From positions 1 to 41,670 of the forward strand of contig CAINZT010000140.1 in the NCBI GenBank assembly GCA_903855705.1: 41,670 nucleotides of DNA, in the 5' to 3' direction. Source of the stretch: an uncultured Synechococcus sp. (GTDB taxonomy: Bacteria > Cyanobacteriota > Cyanobacteriia > PCC-6307 > Cyanobiaceae). This document shows, one piece after another, positions 1 to 8,613 of this stretch; positions within the stretch are counted from its first letter, which is position 1, and each line of letters opens with the position of its first letter. The notes beneath the pieces were generated by a model that had not been told where the DNA came from, did not search any database, and saw only the letters and a program-made list of their open reading frames with translations. Made by a program: the position numbers and the translations under genes.

Positions 1-2
1 AG

Positions 3-287
3 CGCAAACGCCAAAGCGAGGGCCGCTCCTTCTGGCTGAGCCTCAGCGAAAAGTTCCACCGCACCTTTGCCGTTACCACGGTGGCTGGACCAGCCCGCCC
101 CCGCGGCTCGAGCACCAGTAAGGCCAAGGCCAAAGCAACGGGTGCTGCCAGCGAAGAGGCGGGCCGAGAGGGTGTTGGCGCGGACGCGAATGGCTCGGGC
201 CCAGCCGGCGCGGGAGCCGCCGCCGCCCCAGATCACCAACCAGGGGACTTGGGCGCTGGGGACAGCGCCTGGGAAACGCCTGATTAA
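3..287 (+). CDS. C-terminal end of an unrecognised protein (5' end outside the window)
   Basis: An open frame enters the window at base 3 with no start and stops at TAA 285-287. The first ~30 residues look like ordinary protein (the piece FWLSLSEKFHRTFAV is visible). The remaining ~60 residues are a low-complexity tail rich in Ala, Gly, Pro and Ser, first basic (Lys-Ala repeats), then acidic. Such tails are common at the ends of high-GC picocyanobacterial proteins. I do not recognise the family from this fragment. It lies 100 bp upstream of the YggT gene on the same strand, so the two may be co-transcribed. That the frame is coding rests on its openness, its strand agreement with the neighbour and the normal composition of its first part. 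Confidence 0.5.
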   Translation, partial: RKRQSEGRSFWLSLSEKFHRTFAVTTVAGPARPRGSSTSKAKAKATGAASEEAGREGVGADANGSGPAGAGAAAAPDHQPGDLGAGDSAWETPD

Positions 288-387
288 GCCCCTCCCCCTC
301 CAACGGCTAGCTCCCTTGCCAGATGGCGAATCGACCCGCCCCGGCTGACTGCATAGAGTCGAGCAACCGTTCCAATTCCCCTTCCCC

Positions 388-681
388 ATGGATGCCGTGA
401 GCCTGTTGCTGAGCGTTCTTGGCCGCACCCTGGAGATCTATTCGCTGATCCTGCTGGTGCGGGTCCTGCTGAGCTGGTTCCCCAACCTCGATTGGAGCAA
501 CCCCCTGCTCTCCACCGTGAGCTCGATCACCGACCCCTATCTCAATGCCTTCCGCGGCCTGATTCCACCACTGGGGGGCCTCGATCTGTCCGCGATCGTT
601 GCCTTTCTGGCCCTGAGCCTGGCCCAGCAACTGCTCGGCAGCCTGAGCATGAGCCTGATGGGCAGCGGCTACGCCCTCTAA
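388..681 (+). CDS. YggT/YlmG (Ycf19-like) family membrane protein
   Basis: A 97-residue integral membrane protein with two hydrophobic segments (about residues 5-28 and 68-92). Between them is the family signature LLVRVLLSWFPN (residues 21-32) followed by SSITDPYLNAFRGLIPP, the YggT hallmark of a Ser/Thr-Asp-Pro-Tyr-Leu stretch and a short polar loop. YggT/YlmG proteins are linked in cyanobacteria and chloroplasts to nucleoid or thylakoid distribution and to cell division; the biochemical activity is unknown. The ATG at 388 gives the usual family length of about 90-100 residues. The gene is followed directly by a GC-rich hairpin and converges on the minus-strand gene at 720-1271. Confidence 0.9.
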   Translation: MDAVSLLLSVLGRTLEIYSLILLVRVLLSWFPNLDWSNPLLSTVSSITDPYLNAFRGLIPPLGGLDLSAIVAFLALSLAQQLLGSLSMSLMGSGYAL

Positions 682-690
682 CAGTCGCAA

Positions 691-720
691 AGCCCCCAAG
701 CTGTCTCGGCTCCGGGGGCT
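691..720. terminator. GC-rich hairpin between convergent genes
   Basis: AGCCCCC (691-697) pairs with GGGGGCT (714-720) around a 16-base loop. It sits ten bases after the yggT stop, and its right arm touches the stop codon of the convergent minus-strand gene. There is no long T-run, so it is either a weak intrinsic terminator or a shared bidirectional 3' end. Confidence 0.5.
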
Positions 721-1271
721 CAGTTCGCCGCCAGGGCCTGCTCTAGGGGCAGCAATTCATCATCCGCGCCGGCCCGGGTCCGCACCGGCGCGCTGAAGCC
801 GCGGGCTTTGGCGTGGCTCACCTGCAGCGGTCCGGGGGTGCCGGCCGGTACGGACAACCGCAGGGCAAAGGGAGAGATGCCGGGAGGCACATCCCCAATC
901 GACCCCACCCGCGACCGGTTCTGGAGCACGGGCTCGCCGCTGGAATCGAGGATCTGGGCAAACACATCGGTATCCACCACCGGCCGCTTGCCGGGGTTAA
1001 CCACCTCGCCCCTCAGGGCGTAGCAACTGGCGCCACTGGGGCGCCTTTGCTCGGGCTGGGCGCCCACATCGGCTTCGGGGCAGGGCTCGAGCCGGATCTC
1101 CCGCACCACTAGGTCACTGGCCCAGGCTCCGGTGGGGACCAAAAACAAGGCGGCCAAAACGGCAGCGCTCAGCCCTAAGGCGGCCTGAAGGGGTAGCGCC
1201 TGCAGCAGCTGTCCCAGGGCAACGCCTGCCGCCACCCACGCCCTTGCAACCCGCTGCGCCGCCTGAGTCAC
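720..1271 (-). CDS. Membrane-anchored/secreted conserved hypothetical with a FxLYD/DUF3426-like beta domain
   Basis: A 183-residue protein. The N-terminus carries a hydrophobic stretch at about residues 27-50 ending in an Ala-rich signal/anchor boundary (PTGAWAS). The rest is a predicted beta-sandwich containing LRGEVVNPGKRPVVDTDV, then a DSSGEPVLQNRSRVGSIGDVPPG pattern. That arrangement (a 'new bond or remodelled from the parent' extracytoplasmic fold with NxGxxPV and PPG) resembles the FxLYD/DUF3426 type of domain; this is my reading, not a verified match. The start is GTG at 1271, overlapping the upstream mazG-like stop in GTGA, so the two are translationally coupled. It presumably acts outside the cytoplasm; the role is unknown. 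Two Cys near residues 63 and 82 could form a disulphide. Confidence 0.7.
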   Translation of the reverse strand: MTQAAQRVARAWVAAGVALGQLLQALPLQAALGLSAAVLAALFLVPTGAWASDLVVREIRLEPCPEADVGAQPEQRRPSGASCYALRGEVVNPGKRPVVDTDVFAQILDSSGEPVLQNRSRVGSIGDVPPGISPFALRLSVPAGTPGPLQVSHAKARGFSAPVRTRAGADDELLPLEQALAAN

Positions 1272-1597
1272 CGCTGATCGCCACTGCCTGCGATCACGTT
1301 ACGGGCGGCGCGGCTGGCCAGCTTCTCCAAATTGGCGCGGGCAATGGAGTCGAGGTCAAAGCCCAATTCACTGGCCAGCTGGGCCACGTACCAGAGCACA
1401 TCGCCCAGTTCCAGCTTGAGGCTTTCGCGCACCGACTCACTGAAAACGCCGTCGTCGTCGCGGATCACCTTTTTGACCTTGTCGGCCACTTCGCCCGCCT
1501 CACCGCAGAGTCCCAGGGTCGGATAGATGGGGTTGGAGCCCACCTGGGGGTAGCGGGCCGTGGCCCTGGCCCCCTGCTGATACTGGTTGAGGTCCAT
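1268..1597 (-). CDS. MazG-like nucleotide pyrophosphohydrolase
   Basis: A 109-residue all-alpha NTP-PPase. The family signature is clear: GLCGEAGEVADKVKK (residues 29-43, ExxE half) and ELGDVLWYVAQLASELG (63-79, ExxD half), which together bind Mg2+. These single-domain enzymes hydrolyse (d)NTPs to NMP plus pyrophosphate and clean up non-canonical nucleotides. The ATG at 1597 is chosen because the family begins with a short xxxYQxxA helix (here MDLNQYQQGARATA); the frame stays open further upstream but that would run antisense into pyk. It is divergent from pyk (58 bp between starts) and overlaps the downstream gene by four bases, so the two form an operon. Confidence 0.88.
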   Translation of the reverse strand: MDLNQYQQGARATARYPQVGSNPIYPTLGLCGEAGEVADKVKKVIRDDDGVFSESVRESLKLELGDVLWYVAQLASELGFDLDSIARANLEKLASRAARNVIAGSGDQR

Positions 1598-1655
1598 GGT
1601 GGGGCCGGGGCGGAGGTGCTGGATGGTAGTTTCCGACTTGACTTTGGCCCCGCCA

Positions 1656-3083
1656 ATGGCCCTCCCCGATCTGACGCGTCGCACCAAGATCGTGGCCACC
1701 ATCGGCCCCGCCACCGAATCGCCCGAACGGCTGCGCGAGTTGGTGCTGGCTGGTGCCACCACCTTCCGGTTGAATTTTTCCCACGGCGACCACTCCGAGC
1801 ACGCCGCCCGCATCGAAACGATCCGGGCCGTGGCCAAGGAACTGGGCACCCACATCGGCATCCTCCAAGACCTCCAAGGCCCCAAAATCCGCCTGGGTCG
1901 CTTTGCCGAGGGACCGATCACCCTGGCCAATGGCGATCCCTTTGCCCTCACCGCCCGGGAGGTGAGCTGCAACAAAACCATCGCCACGGTCACCTACGAC
2001 AACCTGGCCCAGGAGGTGACACCCGGCAGCCGCATCCTGCTCGATGACGGCCGGGTTGAAATGGTGGTCGAATCGGTCGACACGGTGGAGCAGACCCTGC
2101 ACTGCCGCGTCACCGTGGGCGGGGTGCTCTCCAATAACAAGGGGGTGAATTTCCCCGATGTGCAGCTCTCGATCCGGGCCCTCACCGATAAGGACCGGGA
2201 AGACCTGATCTTCGGCCTGGCCCATGACGTCGATTGGGTGGCCCTGAGCTTTGTGCGCAATCCCTCCGACATGGAGGAGATCAAGGCCCTAATCAAGAGC
2301 CATGGCCACAACACTCCGGTGGTGGCCAAAATCGAGAAGTTCGAGGCCATCGAGCAAATCGACGCGATCTTGCCCCTCTGCGATGGCGTGATGGTGGCCC
2401 GCGGCGACCTCGGCGTGGAAATGCCGGCCGAAGAAGTGCCATTGCTGCAAAAGGAACTGATCCGCAAGGCCAACAGCCTCGGCATTCCGATCATCACGGC
2501 CACCCAGATGCTCGATTCGATGGCCTCCTGCCCCCGGCCCACCCGGGCTGAGGTCAGCGATGTGGCCAACGCCATCCTCGATGGCACCGATGCGGTGATG
2601 CTCTCCAATGAAACCGCCGTGGGCGATTACCCGGTGGAGGCCGTGGCCACGATGAGCACGATCGCCCGCCGCATCGAGCGCGATTACCCCCTGCGTTCGG
2701 TGGACAGCCGCATGGCCTCCACGATCCCCAACGCCATCAGCCAGGCGGTGAGCACGATCGCCCGCCAGCTGGAAGCCGCCGCGATTTTCACCCTCACCAA
2801 GAGCGGAGCCACGGCCCGCAACGTCAGCAAATTCCGCCCCTCCACCCCGATTCTGGCCGTCACCAGCGATGGGGCCGTCGCCCGCCAGTTGCAACTGGTT
2901 TGGGGGGTCAGCCCCCTGGTCGTTGCTGAGCAAGCTGACGATGGCAGCACCTTCGAAGTGGCCATGGATGTGGCCCGCGCTATGGGCGTGCTGCGCAGCG
3001 GCGATCTGGTGGTCGAGACGGCTGGCACCTTGAGCGGCGTTAGTGGCTCCACCGATCTGATCAAGGTCGGCATCGTCGCCTAA
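1656..3083 (+). CDS. pyk: Pyruvate kinase
   Basis: A 475-residue enzyme catalysing PEP + ADP to pyruvate + ATP, the last step of glycolysis, in the cytosol. Visible family motifs: RRTKIVATIGPAT (8-20), FRLNFSHGDH (37-46), QDLQGPKIR (71-79), VVAKIEKFEAIEQID around the catalytic lysine (222-236), MVARGDLGVEMP (246-257, Mg2+ ligands), ITATQMLDSM (280-289) and DAVMLSNETAVGDYP (312-326). The start ATG at 1656 gives MALPDLTRRTK, matching the usual N-terminus. The chain ends after the C domain and lacks the extra PEP-utiliser-like C-terminal domain found in some ~590-residue cyanobacterial paralogues. MLSNETA has Asn where many bacterial enzymes have Gly. Co-oriented with the permease gene downstream. 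Confidence 0.97.
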   Translation: MALPDLTRRTKIVATIGPATESPERLRELVLAGATTFRLNFSHGDHSEHAARIETIRAVAKELGTHIGILQDLQGPKIRLGRFAEGPITLANGDPFALTAREVSCNKTIATVTYDNLAQEVTPGSRILLDDGRVEMVVESVDTVEQTLHCRVTVGGVLSNNKGVNFPDVQLSIRALTDKDREDLIFGLAHDVDWVALSFVRNPSDMEEIKALIKSHGHNTPVVAKIEKFEAIEQIDAILPLCDGVMVARGDLGVEMPAEEVPLLQKELIRKANSLGIPIITATQMLDSMASCPRPTRAEVSDVANAILDGTDAVMLSNETAVGDYPVEAVATMSTIARRIERDYPLRSVDSRMASTIPNAISQAVSTIARQLEAAAIFTLTKSGATARNVSKFRPSTPILAVTSDGAVARQLQLVWGVSPLVVAEQADDGSTFEVAMDVARAMGVLRSGDLVVETAGTLSGVSGSTDLIKVGIVA

Positions 3084-3240
3084 GGGGGGTAAACCCCAAC
3101 CCTCCCTAGACGTCTGCCCCTAGACGGCTCCGCCCGACCAGGGCCAATCCCCCGGGGGTGCAGCCCACGATCACGCCTTCCGCAAGCCATGGTGGTGACG
3201 GACCAGCCTCCGCACCCCCCCAACCCAGCCTCCTCGACTG

Positions 3241-4470
3241 ATGGCCTCGAAGCTGCCCCTGGCCGAAACGGTGGCGATGGCCCTTACCACCCTGCGGGCC
3301 AACAGGCTGCGCAGCCTGTTGACCATGCTGGGCATCGTTATCGGCAACGCCTCGGTGATCACCCTGGTGGGGATTGGCAAGGGGGCCCAGAACCTGGCCG
3401 AGGGCCAGCTCAACACCCTGGGCGCCAACGTGCTGTTCGTGGTGCCCGGCAACAACGACACCCGGCGCCAGGGGATTGATTTCCCGAAAACCCTGGTGCT
3501 CGAAGACGCCAAGGCGATCGCCCAGCAGGTGCCCAGCGTGCGCCGGGTCGTCCCCCAGATCAGCCTCAATGAGGTGGTGCAGTCGGGTGCCCGCAGTTCC
3601 AGCAGTTCTGTCTCGGGAATCACGCCCGATTTCCTAACAGTGCGCCGCTTTGAGGTCGCCCAGGGCCGTTTCCTCAGCCAGCAAGACCTCGAATCGGCCC
3701 GCAATGTGGTGGTGATTGGCCCGGACCTGCGCACTAAATTGATGCCGGTGGGCTCTGCCCTGGGCCGCAGCCTGCGCATCCGCGACCAGGCCTTCACGGT
3801 GATCGGGGTGCTGGCCCCCAAGGGGGCCGTGTTCGGCTCCAACCAGGACGAGAACGCCTACATCCCGATCACCACGATGGTGAGCAAGCTCAGTGGCCGG
3901 GACCCCACCTACGGGGTCAGCCTCAGCTTCATCAGTGTGGAAGCTCGTGATGACAACAGCACCGGCGCCGCCAAGTTCCAGATCAGCAACCTGCTGCGCC
4001 AGCGTCACCACATCCTGCGGGACGACGACTTTTCGGTGCGCTCCCAAAAAGATGCCCTTTCAATCGTGGGCACCATTACCGGCGGGCTCACCTTGATGCT
4101 GGCGGCGATCGGCTCGATCTCCCTGCTGGTGGGCGGGATCGGCATCATGAACATCATGTTGGTATCGGTGAGTGAACGCACAGCCGAGATCGGCCTACGC
4201 AAGGCGGTCGGAGCCCGCAGCAGCGATGTGATGGCCCAGTTCCTGGTGGAATCGCTGGTGCTCTCCAGCCTGGGCGGGATCATCGGCAGCACCGTGGGTC
4301 TGGCAGCGATCACGGCCGTGGCCAGCTTCACGGCCCTGCCGGCGGCCATCGGGATGTCCAGCGTGCTGGTGACGGTGGCGGTGTCTGGCTCGATTGGCCT
4401 CTTCTTCGGGGTGGTGCCGGCCCGGCGGGCGGCCCAGCTGGATCCGATCACGGCCCTGCGCAGCCTCTGA
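3241..4470 (+). CDS. MacB/FtsX-like ABC transporter permease
   Basis: A 409-residue inner-membrane permease of the MacB type. The order is one N-terminal membrane helix (RANRLRSLLTMLGIVIGNAS, residues 19-38), a large periplasmic MacB_PCD domain (~40-270), then three C-terminal helices (~278-305, 335-360, 370-395) forming the FtsX domain. The hallmark GIGIMNIMLVSVSERTAEIG followed by LRKAVGARSSD is present around residues 299-329. Such permeases pair with a MacB/LolD-type ATPase for mechanotransmission or efflux of peptides, lipids or macrolides; no ATPase is nearby. The ATG at 3241 gives the standard N-terminus. The 157 bp upstream, after pyk, hold no gene; they include a 9-bp direct repeat CCCTAGACG at 3104 and 3118. 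Confidence 0.92.
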   Translation: MASKLPLAETVAMALTTLRANRLRSLLTMLGIVIGNASVITLVGIGKGAQNLAEGQLNTLGANVLFVVPGNNDTRRQGIDFPKTLVLEDAKAIAQQVPSVRRVVPQISLNEVVQSGARSSSSSVSGITPDFLTVRRFEVAQGRFLSQQDLESARNVVVIGPDLRTKLMPVGSALGRSLRIRDQAFTVIGVLAPKGAVFGSNQDENAYIPITTMVSKLSGRDPTYGVSLSFISVEARDDNSTGAAKFQISNLLRQRHHILRDDDFSVRSQKDALSIVGTITGGLTLMLAAIGSISLLVGGIGIMNIMLVSVSERTAEIGLRKAVGARSSDVMAQFLVESLVLSSLGGIIGSTVGLAAITAVASFTALPAAIGMSSVLVTVAVSGSIGLFFGVVPARRAAQLDPITALRSL

Positions 4471-4540
4471 GGCCGGCGAGGAGACAGCTGGAGCAGGGCC
4501 CGCGAACAAAGAAATCATTAAGAAGCCCAAAGAGTGTCGA

Positions 4541-4900
4541 ATGGCACACAAGCCATGGCAACGCAATGGCTTGATGGGTCATCGATTTGAGGGTCATTCC
4601 TTGGGCCAGCTCTCCTGTGGCTACCGCAATGCCAGCGATCGCATGGTGATCCTGCGTTGTATTGGTCCCCAGGAGTTTTTTCTGGAACGGGTGGTGTTCC
4701 CCTTTGAACTGCTCAGTTTTTGCGCCCCCGCCCGCGCCTCGGTACAAATCTGGACCCATGGCCTGGGCGGTCCTGAATTGATGGAATCAATCGATGTGGG
4801 GGAACTGAGCATCGACATCGAGCCCCTGGTGGCGAGCGAAGCCGTTGAAGCCAATCCCATGCTCGTTGCGGGCGGCGTTGAGGACTGGTGCAAGGCCTAA
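4541..4900 (+). CDS. DUF1830 family protein (cyanobacterial, unknown function)
   Basis: A 119-residue soluble protein. The core matches what I know of DUF1830: a cysteine-containing opening SCGYRNASDRMVILRC (residues 25-40), then FFLERVVFPFELLSF (46-60), followed by a region that would pack as a small beta domain. This family is confined mainly to cyanobacteria and has no assigned activity. The ATG at 4541 is preferred over upstream in-frame starts because those would overlap the preceding permease gene and add non-conserved sequence. It lies 70 bp after the permease and about 105 bp before ftsH, all on the plus strand. The C-terminal ~30 residues are acidic and Ala/Val-rich. Confidence 0.82.
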   Translation: MAHKPWQRNGLMGHRFEGHSLGQLSCGYRNASDRMVILRCIGPQEFFLERVVFPFELLSFCAPARASVQIWTHGLGGPELMESIDVGELSIDIEPLVASEAVEANPMLVAGGVEDWCKA

Positions 4901-5005
4901 GGCCCAGGCGCCCTGGGTCGTGAACGGACCCTGGTTCGAAAGGCCCACTGCAGACCGGCAAGCGCTTTACACTTGTTCAAATTCAAGTCGCGAGTCCGCA
5001 CGGCC

Positions 5006-6934
5006 ATGAACCAACGCTGGCGCCTCATCGCTCTTTGGCTTCTGCCCGTTGGGGTGGCCCTGTTCTTCGGCTGGCAAATCCTCGGCAATGGCGGCGCCGC
5101 CCGCCTCGGCCAGGGGGGCCCGGCGGGCCCAACCGTGGCACCCCGCAATGCGGCCGTGGCCCGCATGACCTACGGGCGTTTTCTCGATTACGTCGATGCT
5201 GGCCGGGTCACCGCCGTTGACATCTTCGATGGCGGCCGCACCGCAGTGGTGGAGGCCTCCGATCCCGACCTCGATAACCGGGTCCAGCGCCTGCGGGTCG
5301 ACCTGCCCGGCCTGGCCCCCGAGCTGATCAACAGCCTCAAGGCCAAGGGCATCAGCTTTGACATCCATCCGCCCAAGGCCGCGCCGCCCCTGCTGGGCAT
5401 CCTCGGCAACCTGCTCTTCCCGCTGCTGCTGATCGGCTCCCTGATCCTGCTGGCGCGCCGCTCCTCCAACATGCCGGGCGGTCCTGGCCAGGCCATGCAG
5501 TTCGGCAAAACCAAGGCCCGCTTCCTGATGGAAGCGGAAACGGGTGTGAAATTCGATGATGTGGCGGGCGTTGAGGAAGCCAAGCAAGACCTCCAGGAAG
5601 TGGTCACCTTCCTAAAAACCCCTGAGCGCTTCACCTCCGTTGGCGCCAAGATTCCCCGGGGTGTGTTGCTCGTGGGCCCTCCCGGAACGGGCAAGACCCT
5701 CCTGGCCAAAGCGATTGCCGGCGAAGCGGGCGTGCCCTTCTTCTCCCTTTCAGGGTCGGAATTTGTTGAGATGTTCGTGGGCGTGGGCGCCAGCCGGGTG
5801 CGCGATCTGTTCAAGCGGGCCAAGGAAAACAGCCCCTGCCTGATCTTCATTGATGAGATTGATGCGGTGGGCCGCCAGCGGGGAGCTGGCATCGGTGGTG
5901 GCAACGACGAAAGGGAGCAAACCCTCAACCAGTTGCTCACCGAGATGGATGGCTTTGAGGGCAACAGCGGCATCATCATCATTGCGGCCACCAACCGGGC
6001 CGACGTGCTTGATTCAGCCCTAATGCGTCCAGGTCGTTTTGACCGCCAGGTGATGGTGGATGCCCCCGACATCAAGGGCCGCATCTCGATCCTGAAAGTC
6101 CACAGCCGTAACAAGAAACTGGGCGACGACGTGTCGCTTGAGGCCGTGGCCCGCCGCACCCCTGGCTTCACTGGCGCCGATCTTGCCAACCTGCTCAATG
6201 AGGCGGCAATCCTCACAGCTCGGCGCCGCAAGGAGGCCACTGGCAATGCCGAAATTGACGATGCCGTCGACCGGATCATCGCCGGCATGGAGGGCAAACC
6301 GCTCACCGATGGCCGCAGCAAGCGCCTGATCGCCTATCACGAAGTCGGCCATGCCCTGGTGGGCACGCTGGTTAAGCAGCATGACCCCGTCCAGAAAGTC
6401 ACCCTGATCCCCCGGGGCCAGGCCCAGGGTCTCACCTGGTTTTCCCCCGATGAGGACCAAATGCTGGTGAGCCGTTCCCAGTTACGGGCGCGGATCATGG
6501 GAGCCCTGGGCGGCCGGGCGGCAGAAGCGGTGGTTTTTGGCCACGCCGAAGTCACCACCGGGGCCGGCGGAGATATTCAGATGGTGGCCTCCATGGCCCG
6601 CCAGATGGTGACCCGGTTCGGCATGAGTGATTTGGGACCCATGTCCCTGGAGGCTGGCAACCAGGAGGTGTTCCTTGGCCGCGATCTCATGACCCGCAGC
6701 GACATGTCCGATTCGATTGCTAGTCGCATTGATGATGCCGTGCGCCAGATCGTTCAAAGCTGCTACACAGAGACCCTGGCCCTGGTCAATGCCAACCGCC
6801 CTTGCATGGACCGAGTAGTGGAACTGCTGATCGAAAAAGAAAGCCTCGATGGCGAAGAATTCCGGTCGTTGGTGGCTGAATTCACTGAGGTGCCCGTGAA
6901 GGAGCGCTTCATGCCTGTGCTCGGGGCAAGTTGA
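5006..6934 (+). CDS. ftsH: ATP-dependent zinc metalloprotease FtsH (FtsH2-like, thylakoid)
   Basis: A 642-residue membrane AAA+ protease that degrades damaged membrane proteins; the cyanobacterial FtsH2 type works with FtsH3 in photosystem II repair (D1 turnover). Visible: TM helices at ~6-25 and 128-150; a lumenal domain with [19 protein letters not shown] and a DPDLDNRVQ stretch, which resembles FtsH2 rather than FtsH1/3; Walker A GPPGTGKT (224-231); Walker B LIFIDEID (279-286); second region of homology [20 protein letters not shown] (328-347); zinc-binding HEVGH (445-449). ATG 5006 gives an N-terminus like the family ([14 protein letters not shown]); an in-frame TTG at 4973 would add 11 basic residues and is less likely. 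A very strong hairpin terminator follows. Confidence 0.96.
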   Translation: MNQRWRLIALWLLPVGVALFFGWQILGNGGAARLGQGGPAGPTVAPRNAAVARMTYGRFLDYVDAGRVTAVDIFDGGRTAVVEASDPDLDNRVQRLRVDLPGLAPELINSLKAKGISFDIHPPKAAPPLLGILGNLLFPLLLIGSLILLARRSSNMPGGPGQAMQFGKTKARFLMEAETGVKFDDVAGVEEAKQDLQEVVTFLKTPERFTSVGAKIPRGVLLVGPPGTGKTLLAKAIAGEAGVPFFSLSGSEFVEMFVGVGASRVRDLFKRAKENSPCLIFIDEIDAVGRQRGAGIGGGNDEREQTLNQLLTEMDGFEGNSGIIIIAATNRADVLDSALMRPGRFDRQVMVDAPDIKGRISILKVHSRNKKLGDDVSLEAVARRTPGFTGADLANLLNEAAILTARRRKEATGNAEIDDAVDRIIAGMEGKPLTDGRSKRLIAYHEVGHALVGTLVKQHDPVQKVTLIPRGQAQGLTWFSPDEDQMLVSRSQLRARIMGALGGRAAEAVVFGHAEVTTGAGGDIQMVASMARQMVTRFGMSDLGPMSLEAGNQEVFLGRDLMTRSDMSDSIASRIDDAVRQIVQSCYTETLALVNANRPCMDRVVELLIEKESLDGEEFRSLVAEFTEVPVKERFMPVLGAS

Positions 6935-6980
6935 AAACAAAGCCAAGGCCAGAAACAACTTGACGGGCTAGTTAAAAACA

Positions 6981-7014
6981 AAAGCCCTGCCCTGATCATC
7001 CAGGGCAGGGCTTT
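6981..7014. terminator. Strong bidirectional intrinsic terminator after ftsH
   Basis: A perfect 14-bp stem: AAAGCCCTGCCCTG (6981-6994) pairs with CAGGGCAGGGCTTT (7001-7014) around the loop ATCATC, followed by further T on the plus strand and preceded by A-rich DNA that gives T on the minus strand. It lies 46 bp after the ftsH stop, between convergent ftsH and clpP. Confidence 0.93.
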
Positions 7015-7040
7015 TTAATTAGCACTCAATACATACAATT

Positions 7041-7068
7041 AAACCCAGCGACAAAAGCTGCTGGGTTT
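7041..7068 (-). terminator. Hairpin terminator after clpP
   Basis: AAACCCAGC (7041-7049) pairs with GCTGGGTTT (7060-7068) around a 10-base loop. Read on the minus strand it lies about 40 bp after the clpP stop and runs into TTTAATT, as expected for termination of clpP. It is separate from the ftsH terminator 27 bp away. Confidence 0.7.
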
Positions 7069-7106
7069 ACGCCTGAACCCGGTGAATCCCTTGCCGGCGT
7101 TGCAAG

Positions 7107-7697
7107 TCAGACCGAACGAATCGGCCGCTTTTCGATCACCTTATCGATCAGGCCATAGCCAATCGCTTCCTGGGGTGACATGAAGAAGTCCCGGTCGGTG
7201 TCCTGCTGGATGCGCTCCAGGGGTTGGCCGGTGCGATCGGCCAACTCAGTGTTGAGCTTGTCCTTGAGATAAAGAATCTCATCGGCCTGGATGCGGATGT
7301 CGCTGGCCTGGCCCCTGGCACCGCCTAAGGGTTGGTGGATCATGATGCGCGAATGGGTGAGGCTGCTGCGTTTGCCCTTAGTGCCGGCGCAAAGCAGGAA
7401 AGCACCCATGCTGGCCGCCAGACCGAGGCAGACGGTTTGCACATCGGGCTTGATGTGCTGCATGGTGTCGAAAATGCCGAGGCCGTCGTAGACCGAACCT
7501 CCGGGGGAATTGATATAAAGGAAAATATCCTTCTCGGGATCTTCCGCTTCAAGGAACAGCAACTGGGCCACGATCCTGTTGGCCGACTCGGCCGTCACCG
7601 TTTCCCCCAGGAAAACGATGCGCTCGCGCAGCAGGCGCGAGTAAATGTCGAAGGCGCGCTCACCCCGCCCGGACTCTTCAATCACGATCGGGATCAT
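7107..7697 (-). CDS. clpP: ATP-dependent Clp protease proteolytic subunit ClpP
   Basis: A 196-residue serine protease subunit that forms the tetradecameric chamber used with ClpC/ClpX ATPases. The catalytic triad is complete: Ser96 in [11 protein letters not shown], His121 in MIHQPLGG, and Asp170 in [10 protein letters not shown]. Substrate-groove motif INSPGGSV is at 62-69. The N-terminus [21 protein letters not shown] is that of the catalytically active cyanobacterial ClpP paralogues, not of the ClpR type that lacks catalytic residues. The start is ATG 7697; the frame stays open to 7829 but the extra 44 residues look unconserved. The gene is divergent from thf1 (100 bp between starts). Confidence 0.95.
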   Translation of the reverse strand: MIPIVIEESGRGERAFDIYSRLLRERIVFLGETVTAESANRIVAQLLFLEAEDPEKDIFLYINSPGGSVYDGLGIFDTMQHIKPDVQTVCLGLAASMGAFLLCAGTKGKRSSLTHSRIMIHQPLGGARGQASDIRIQADEILYLKDKLNTELADRTGQPLERIQQDTDRDFFMSPQEAIGYGLIDKVIEKRPIRSV

Positions 7698-7797
7698 CGG
7701 CTCATCAGGGACTTCCAAACCTGATCCTACTGAGGCCCCATCACCAATCGCCCGGAGTCGGGCGGCGCTATGGTCATTTGACCCTGGCCTGAACTGA

Positions 7798-8520
7798 GTG
7801 GGCGCCTGCCTCACCGTCGCTGATAGCAAGCGCGCCTTCCATCGCGCCTTCCCCTTCGTGATCGCGCCGCTCTATCGCCGCATGGTCGATGAGCTGTTGG
7901 TGGAACTGCATCTTTTGAGCCATCAGAAGGGGTTTCACGCTGATGGCCTCTTTGCCGTGGGGCTGATCCAGGTGTTTGAGAGCTTTTCCAAGGGCTACCG
8001 GCCCGAGGCCCAGCGCCAGCCCCTGCTTGAGGCCCTCTGCGGCTCCTCCGGCTTTTCGGCCGGCGATCTCGAGCAGAAGCGCCAAGTGATGGTGGCAGCC
8101 GTGGGGCACCACAGCCTCGAAGAAGTGTCCGCCTGGCTAGGCAGCGGCGGCGAAGGCGCCCCAGCGCCGATTGCCGAGGTGCTGAGCGCTGTCAAGCAGC
8201 CTGATTTTCACTATTCCCGTCTTGCTGCGGTGGGACTGTTGACCCTGTTGCAGCTTGCCGCTGGCGCCGATGCGGTCGAGCCCTCTGCCCTGCGCCAATC
8301 CGCCCACGAGATCGGCGAGGCCATGGGCCTGCTCAAGTCGCGGCTGGATAAGGACTTGAGCCTCTATGCCAGCAATGTGGAGAAGATGGCCCAAGCCGTG
8401 GAGCTGATGGAAGAAACCGTGGCGGCCGATCGGCGCCGCCGTGAACGCCAACTGGAAGCCGCCGCCAATCCGGCGGAACAAGCCCCGGCTCCCGCCGATC
8501 CCGGCCCAAGCGCCGGCTAA
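7798..8520 (+). CDS. thf1: Photosystem II biogenesis protein Thf1/Psb29
   Basis: A 240-residue protein of the THF1/Psb29/Psp29 family, which is needed for normal PSII assembly and for stability of thylakoid FtsH complexes. Family motifs: [20 protein letters not shown] (residues 6-25), then [37 protein letters not shown] (48-66) and [11 protein letters not shown]. The C-terminal part (~180-225) is a charged coiled coil with [13 protein letters not shown], followed by a Pro/Ala tail. The GTG at 7798 gives a residue layout close to the family N-terminus, and no ATG exists before the conserved block. Its location near ftsH (5006-6934) and clpP fits a protease/PSII repair neighbourhood. Confidence 0.94.
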   Translation: MGACLTVADSKRAFHRAFPFVIAPLYRRMVDELLVELHLLSHQKGFHADGLFAVGLIQVFESFSKGYRPEAQRQPLLEALCGSSGFSAGDLEQKRQVMVAAVGHHSLEEVSAWLGSGGEGAPAPIAEVLSAVKQPDFHYSRLAAVGLLTLLQLAAGADAVEPSALRQSAHEIGEAMGLLKSRLDKDLSLYASNVEKMAQAVELMEETVAADRRRRERQLEAAANPAEQAPAPADPGPSAG

Positions 8521-8613
8521 GGACACCACGGCCTTGCAGGCCCCTACCGAGGGCTGCCCCCTTGGACGCAGGTCCCAACCAGCTCGCTTTGGCGCCAGCC
8601 CGGGGGCCCAGCA

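Noticed and set aside
1500-2225. 241-codon minus-strand open frame inside pyk
   Set aside because: It is the GC-rich antisense shadow of pyruvate kinase; the composition is His/Gly/Asp-rich with no family features.
4925-4965. GGTTCGAAA, tRNA T-loop-like sequence
   Set aside because: No acceptor stem, anticodon arm or CCA end could be folded around it.
5188-6321. 377-codon minus-strand frame inside ftsH
   Set aside because: Antisense of a certain FtsH gene; Ser/Arg-rich with no domain.
8530-8542. Small GGCCT/AGGCC hairpin after thf1
   Set aside because: Five-base stem with no T-run; too weak to call a terminator.
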